NCBI GenBank assembly: GCA_030248295.1
Contig: JASANH010001722.1
Span: 186,001-250,000, forward strand
From: Mesodorylaimus sp. YZB2_4
Taxonomy: Eukaryota > Nematoda > Enoplea > Dorylaimida > Dorylaimidae
DNA length: 64,000 bases
Direction of reading: 5' to 3'
The position numbers and the translations under genes were made by a program. Positions 59,001 to 64,000 of this stretch are shown one piece after another. Below the pieces are notes generated by a model. That model saw nothing but the letters and a program-made list of their open reading frames with translations, was not told the DNA's origin and did not search any database. The number at the start of each line of letters is the position of its first letter. Within the stretch, counting starts at the first letter, position 1.

Positions 59001-59423
59001 GCGATTCACCAAGTATGGCAAGTATTAGCGAAGCTGAATCGTGTTATCAAGTCCAGCCTGGAGCTATTTATCCTAATCGGATCAACAGCCCCGATTCTGA
59101 TGGCGAATATGGTAAGTAGGGGAATGCGTATGTGTTTTTTTAGGACTTGCTGAATGCAATGTGCCATTTTATCAAAAGTCAAGCTCTGCACAGCACAGTC
59201 GAGGGCTAAAAAACACATTTTTTACCCGGGCGGGAGTCGAACCCCTCTAAGGCGGTGGAACCTTATCTCTGAGGTGTCTTTACTCTTTTTTTTTCATCAA
59301 GCACTACATGCTGCAAGCACCAATGAGTCATGCATTCACTCTGTAACGTCCTCTAGTGACATTTTCAACTTTCCTCCTTCTTGTTCTCCTCCCTTAGAAA
59401 ACCTAGCGCATATAAAAATTTAA
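56043..59423 (+). CDS. Ser-rich small protein, unrecognised, three exons
   Basis: Exon 56043-56364 (MKSPVRVTFSSSLTFPENDG ... ISIRVTAAECKPNGRA), donor A|GTAAGT; exon 58881-59111 after TTTTTTGTAG (DDVNGDVSSVGTVEGGEHAS ... RINSPDSDGEY), donor G|GTAAGT; and a likely 26-nt last exon 59398-59423 after a long pyrimidine run ending CCCTTAG, which completes the codon and reads ENLAHIKI-stop. Phases agree (1 and 1), giving about 192 aa. The protein is acidic and rich in Ser, Asn and Asp, probably disordered, with no domain recognised. The first exon's frame is open further upstream to about 55950 without an ATG. The middle exon could instead splice to exons beyond 59423; direct joining to the exon at 62932-62939 would hit a stop at once. 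Confidence 0.6.
57490..57507. repeat. Poly-G tract
   Basis: A run of 16 or more G in an intron of the Ser-rich gene. Similar homopolymer runs of G or C lie at 8731-8747, 10606-10618, 33543-33552, 33695-33710 and 60087-60099. G-quadruplex formation is possible. Confidence 0.8.
57996..58152 (-). repeat. tRNA-derived SINE family A, full copy
   Basis: Minus strand: AGTCGTGGCCTTGCGGGTTG, AGGCGTCTGTCTCTCACGCT, B-box GGGTTCGACTCCCGCC, then a diverged tail with CCATCCCTCGAGTGC and TTTGGCTATGGACAGG. Lies in an intron of the Ser-rich gene. Confidence 0.82.
59196..59250 (-). repeat. SINE family A fragment
   Basis: Minus strand GGGTTCGACTCCCGCCCGGG followed by TTTTAGCCCTCGACTG; the head and the last tail part are missing. 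Located between the second and third exons of the Ser-rich gene. Confidence 0.65.
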
Positions 59424-62400
59424 TGGCAGTGTCAGTATGACCAGAGAGACGGATACGATGTGTCGTCTCACAATTGAGCTGACTGATGAAGGATTCTTCA
59501 TAAAAATTGCATTTTCTTACCGATTCTTTGAAAAGGTCACGGCGGTGTGGATCGAATGGGAGGTGCTGGCATGCATTGGCGGTGGCCATTTTGTAAATCG
59601 ATCGAAAATGACACAGAAAAAGGTTTCTTAATTAGTCACTAGGCTCGTGGGATTTCGCATAAACGAGTCGCCACCTCGGAGCACTAGTGGCTTGAAGAGT
59701 TGAAGAATTGGATAAAAATTGTGCTAATCATTCTTTATTAGCTTTTGAAGAAAGACCGCGAGCTGGTTAGATCTCTGCTCTAAGATATATACTGATATGC
59801 ACTGCGAAGAATGAAGGAAAATTGAATATTTAGTACGCTTAAAGGATTGAAACATTTTTTTAGTTGTGTTCATATGACTCTAATCAAAAGTCGCTGTTTC
59901 CATTTTCGTGGCATAAAAGAATCAGAAAACTGAATTTGCGGGCAAAGAGCAAAACTTAGTCTGTTGCTTAGCCATCGTTCATCCTTAAAGCCAGCAGAGC
60001 TTCTTTGGGTAACGGAGTGCACGCGCAGATGTTGGCCGTGGCGCGGGGAGCGGGACCCCAGCGCAGCAGAGGGGAAGGGTGCAGGGGGGGGGGGGGGCGG
60101 GTGTGGGGAGAGAGCATGGCAGCGAGTCACAAGCCAAGGCGAGATCAGCAGACATAGCTAGCGGGATCGTCTGATCTATTCTTGCTTCACCTTTTCATCA
60201 GATAATTTAATTTCCTGTCTGAAAAGCCTTTTAAAATGCCTGTTGCCTATTTTTGGTCTAATTTCCGTGGGGATGCATTTAATTGAAGGTTTATAAGGCG
60301 GGCGAAACCTTCTCTAAAAAGCCTCTAAGCTGTGCGATCGACACCAAACCATCTGAAGAGCCGAGCCTGAAACCATATTTTGCACATTCTAGTGCAAGCT
60401 CGAAGCCGAAACGAAACTAAACATGACTTCTTTTTCCAACGAATTTGGTCATTAATGTCACTTTTGAATGTCAGCTGTCATATTTGCACAGTCGTAAGTG
60501 CATGCGCAACCTTCTAATAACTTTAATTTTTGACTAAGTCATTCGCCCTTGTATAAAGACCGGTTATCCGACTCTTTATAATACGTTTTAGAAAAACCAG
60601 TTATGTGCTTCGTGGCACGAAAATCCTTTATGGTCATAATTTAGTGCCGTGAGAAAGCTACCTTTGAAAGTCTTTGTCTAACAGCAGGGCATCAAATTAC
60701 TTTTCTTCACGTTGAGAGCCAGCAGCACGAAATAACACCCACATCGAGGAAGAGGAGCAGGGAAACAGAGGGTGCAGGTGTTGTCAGCACCTGACACACA
60801 GCAACTCTTGTAGGCTTCGCGTGTTTTGATGTTTCGATAGGAAGATATTTTGGTAGGCTTCCTGGTGGGAAGTGTTGTGCAGCAGCAATATAAGCGTAAA
60901 ATGCTGAATCTAGCAGAAAGCAGCGTGGGATCGACTCTTGGAACTACAGTAATGTTACTAATGCAGGTGAAGGCACTCTGGACTAACAGCTAGCACACAG
61001 CTTCCTTTTCTGATCTTGGCACCATCAGGATTGTTCTCGGCACAAAAGAGCAAATATACAGAAGAAAGAGTCACCACGTCTCCATGTCGACCTGCATTCT
61101 AAGAATAGTTAAATATTGATGCCTCTAGAACGTACATGAGCATTGATTAACGCCATGTTGTCTAAGTGATAAGGGTGCGAAACGGACATTCAATATGCTC
61201 GATTAACTGTAGGAAGCATGTGGAAGTTTCCTTGGGGCAAAAGAAATCTCTAACGCGTGCATGGCCACGTCGCTCTGCTCCGCTCGCCTGATCTTCTTTG
61301 ACACTATTTTTCTTGCTCCTTCCTACGGCTGGTCGTTTCGCGGCCATCTATGCACGAAGATAGGAAAACAGTTGGTTTTTTTTACTATCCTATAGCCCAT
61401 CGGCTATTTCACTCCTCATTCGAGCTGTCTCATATTTGAGTAAGGAAAAGAGAAAACCCTAGTATTGAAAAAAGAAACCACGTCTTCTCCTCCTCTAGCA
61501 AGCCTACTGGCGGCTGAGGCATGAATTCGAGACGAGTCGAAGCTTTAAATTAATTGTTTCCTCCGACCTATCGTAGTTTTCTTTTTCGACTCGGTCTTTT
61601 CCCCACACGAACTCATTGCCTTCAATGTCGTCTGACACACGCACGTAGCCCAATTGGACAGAGTGAGCCCCTGCTCGTACCCCCCATCTCTCGCATCCCA
61701 TTTGGTCGAGTCGACCACAGTCTTGGATCGAGAGATTTGAAAACGTTTTGGTTTGACTAAAATTTAATCACGCTCCCATTCCCTTTGCGAGTACAATTGA
61801 AGAAAACGAGCCGAGCGAGGGTGGTAACTGAATTTGCCCACTCTAATACAAACTTTGAACGTGTTGTTCGCGACTGGCTAAAACGTTTGCGTCGATCAAA
61901 AATTGTCGATTTATAGATCTTCTCTAAGCTTCAATGCTTCATCTCTTTCCATCGCTTCTTCACTTCACCTTGGCACGAAAGCATTTATGGTCGAGAATGT
62001 CGTCATTCGCCTTTTCCCTCATATCATCGTAGCCAAGGCGACCGTGCTCGGCCTCGCCTAATAGCTCACCCTCTTGATCTTATCATCATTTCATAACTAG
62101 AAAATCCGAGTTCGGAAGCGTCTTCGTTCGTTTATAAATGATCCTATTCAAATTTATATCGCATATTCTTTGATTTTAATAACTAAAATTTTCTATCATT
62201 TTATTTAAATTACCAACGATTATTAGTGGCCGAATTGAAAATTTTCCAACCCTGGCTTAGCTTTAAGAGAGTACGAAGAAAAGATCGCTTCAGCGGAGAG
62301 CACTGAAATTAGTCTCGGTGACGCGTTTGCGCACGTTCAGCGCCACTAACTGTCCTAATTTGTTTGACTAGTGGTCGTCACAACTTCGGAAGTTGGTTTG

Positions 62401-62938
62401 GACGAATTTTTTGAAAATCGACAAGGATTTTTATAATTCTGGCTCCAGCTCTATCGTCGCTAGACGTGAGTCTAATCTTCACGAGGTCATTTTTTGGCCT
62501 AACGCAGGTTATCGATTAGCAATCACGTGGTCACGGATTGCGTTTTGTGGATTTCCGATTTGTTTCATCCCTAGTTCACTCGGTCATTTTCCCAGAATTT
62601 TCGAGCATCAATCTGAAACACCGAAATCTTGTCGATTGGCGATCGATCAGTAAAATTTTTTCAATCAGACATCGATCGAAAAAATCGTCAGACTAATCGA
62701 TTCGACTAAAAGCTATCGATAACTGATTTCACAAATATAACGTCAACTTTTTTTCTGAACTAAACTCTAATTCGCCGAGGAAGCGTCGCTTCCCCAAAAT
62801 CAAATCGTGGACAGTTTCTGTTTCTGCGAAAAATTCAGTTGATCTCCGCTAAATTTTTGATCGCATAACCAATTTTTATCCAGAAAAATACGACTGCAAA
62901 GAAATCGATAATATTGTATTTTTCAAACCAGGAAAATT
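59424..62938. other. Intergenic and probable promoter region
   Basis: No coding frame is supported. A GC-rich patch with a G run lies at about 60040-60110. The 5' untranslated region and promoter of the gene at 62939 are expected in the right part; an acceptor-like TTTTTCAAACCAG ends at 62931, so non-coding first exons may lie upstream. Confidence 0.4.
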
Positions 62939-64000
62939 ATGAGTTCATCACAAAAATCGAGTGCCGCAACTTCGCCAACATCGGCAGGAATAACAGCTTT
63001 AGTGGACACAAATGGGAAGATCCCATTGGAGCCCGTTCTTCAAATACGTTTCGACTCATCGTTACCTCAGATGAGTATTATCGGCGATATTTCTCATCGC
63101 TCATCGACAACGCAATTAATCAATCATGAATTTAATCATAAGAAAACGAGCGGCGATTTGGAATGCGAAGAAAATGGGAGTAGTCAAAGCGATGATAACG
63201 ATGAAACTACAAAGTTACAGCAGGCGGGAAAACATAAAAGGAATACAAAATTATTAGCTGGACAATGTTCGAGTTCGAACTCACTCATTTCACCAAACAG
63301 TTTACTTGCGTCACCGAGTGGAGCAGGTGCCAATAAAACGCATTCTACAATCGCTCAACGTTTTTCTTTCGGATATCCAACAACAGCCGCTGAAAGAAGA
63401 GTTTTATTTTCATCAATGAGAATGAGACCGAAGAATTTAGCGAATTTGAATACATCGAATCAGCTATCGAATGGATCGGCTAGTGTAAAAACGGAGAGCG
63501 GCAGCGCTGAAAATTCTGGTTCCAACGCAACTACCAATATTGTGGTTGGATCTTCAACGAAATCAGTACCGCCAGCTGCTCTTATATCATCCGAATCTTG
63601 TCCAGATACTGTTTCCCCACCCAAACCTTCAGTCCCACTCACCACAGCGCAATCGCAGACCACATCGCCCCCGATATCTGTCCCGCCTACAACTGGTCAA
63701 TATCGTCAGTGCCACACTCATTTCATTTTAAATCGTCGTCGTCGTCAGCAGATTGTTCAATCGGCCACAACCGCCTCGTCGCCATCCATCGCCATTTCCA
63801 ATGGTCAAATAGGATTGTCGTCGATATTCGCCAGCGAATCGGCCATGGTCAACGCTGGTGCCGATATTAGTGATAGTGGTGGCGAAATGAGCACACCGCG
63901 CGGAGATTCCAGCGAGACTACGCCATCCACTAGTTTGACACCGACGCTGACTCGCAGTCCCGCTGCTCATCGCTACAACAAACAGTACAGCTTCGTTGGT
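62939..64000 (+). CDS. Ser/Thr-rich protein, 5' coding exon, runs off the window
   Basis: From ATG 62939 the frame stays open for 354 codons to the window end, long enough to be highly unlikely by chance; a TAA lies in frame upstream. The start is MSSSQKSSAATSPTSAG. The protein is rich in Ser, Thr, Asn and Pro, with many SP/TP sites (SPPKPSVPLTT, TPSTSLTPTLTRSPAAH), a possible folded or docking element (FSFGYPTTAAERRVLFSSMR) and a basic patch with five Arg (LNRRRRQQ region). It looks like a disordered regulatory or nuclear protein. The family is not recognised; the identifying domain is probably beyond the window. An acceptor just before the ATG suggests an upstream non-coding exon or a trans-spliced leader. 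Confidence 0.8.
   Translation, partial: MSSSQKSSAATSPTSAGITALVDTNGKIPLEPVLQIRFDSSLPQMSIIGDISHRSSTTQLINHEFNHKKTSGDLECEENGSSQSDDNDETTKLQQAGKHKRNTKLLAGQCSSSNSLISPNSLLASPSGAGANKTHSTIAQRFSFGYPTTAAERRVLFSSMRMRPKNLANLNTSNQLSNGSASVKTESGSAENSGSNATTNIVVGSSTKSVPPAALISSESCPDTVSPPKPSVPLTTAQSQTTSPPISVPPTTGQYRQCHTHFILNRRRRQQIVQSATTASSPSIAISNGQIGLSSIFASESAMVNAGADISDSGGEMSTPRGDSSETTPSTSLTPTLTRSPAAHRYNKQYSFVG

Noticed and set aside
59112-62939. Joining the Ser-rich gene directly to the exon at 62932/62939
   Set aside because: The donor at 59111 leaves one base; joining to the acceptor at 62931 gives a stop after three codons.
1-64000. CRISPR array, rRNA genes, telomere repeat array, bacterial contamination
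   Set aside because: No regular direct repeats with unique spacers, no rRNA-like blocks, no telomeric hexamer arrays; all recognised genes are animal-type with introns or animal family membership.

Overview
This window is invertebrate animal DNA, most likely from a nematode outside the well-studied Caenorhabditis group. Genes are sparse, split by introns with GT(GC)...AG borders, and sit in a sea of transposon debris, simple repeats and short dispersed repeats. The nematode assignment is inference. It rests on a secreted protein of the MIG-18-like fibronectin-type-I repeat family, a stand-alone Hedgehog-type Hog/Hint domain, many short introns and a Tc1 element. No bacterial-style operons, rRNA, intact tRNA genes or CRISPR arrays are visible.

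Layout. A small secreted Cys-rich peptide gene lies at 1170-1397 (+), and a six-repeat secreted Fn1-like gene at 4128-5141 (-). A repeat-rich stretch (6.2-10.7 kb) leads to a telomerase reverse transcriptase gene (11128-20740, +, five exons, about 966 aa). Its 5.1-kb first intron holds several dispersed repeats and a nested hAT-like element. An unrecognised coiled-coil gene (22343-24010, +) is tail-to-tail with a five-exon trans-3-hydroxy-L-proline dehydratase gene (24075-26523, -). A stum/SPEC3-family membrane protein gene follows (28377-28955, -). After a LINE fragment and a broken Tc1 transposon comes an almost complete SAPS-domain PP6 regulatory-subunit gene (34218-45056, -), whose large introns hold SINEs and a solo LTR. 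Then come a broken MULE transposase (46421-47286), an inverted pair of retroelement gag-like fragments, a Hog-domain gene (50993-51640, +), a small Ser-rich gene (56043-59423, +) and the first coding exon of a Ser/Thr-rich gene that runs off the right end (62939-64000, +).

Mobile DNA. Two families of tRNA-derived SINE share one tRNA-like head but have different tails. There is a solo LTR with a target-site duplication inside one SINE, a hAT-like non-autonomous element inside an older repeat whose uninterrupted paralogue lies 4.4 kb away, a Tc1 element with a SINE inside it and a palindromic rearrangement in its transposase end, a Mutator-like transposase and a LINE zf-RVT fragment.

Function. 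The genes do not form a pathway. They are housekeeping or developmental genes (telomere synthesis, PP6 phosphatase targeting, proline metabolism, secreted matrix or signalling proteins) scattered among repeats. Exon models were made by hand from splice signals, reading-frame phase and family similarity recalled from general knowledge; no search was run.
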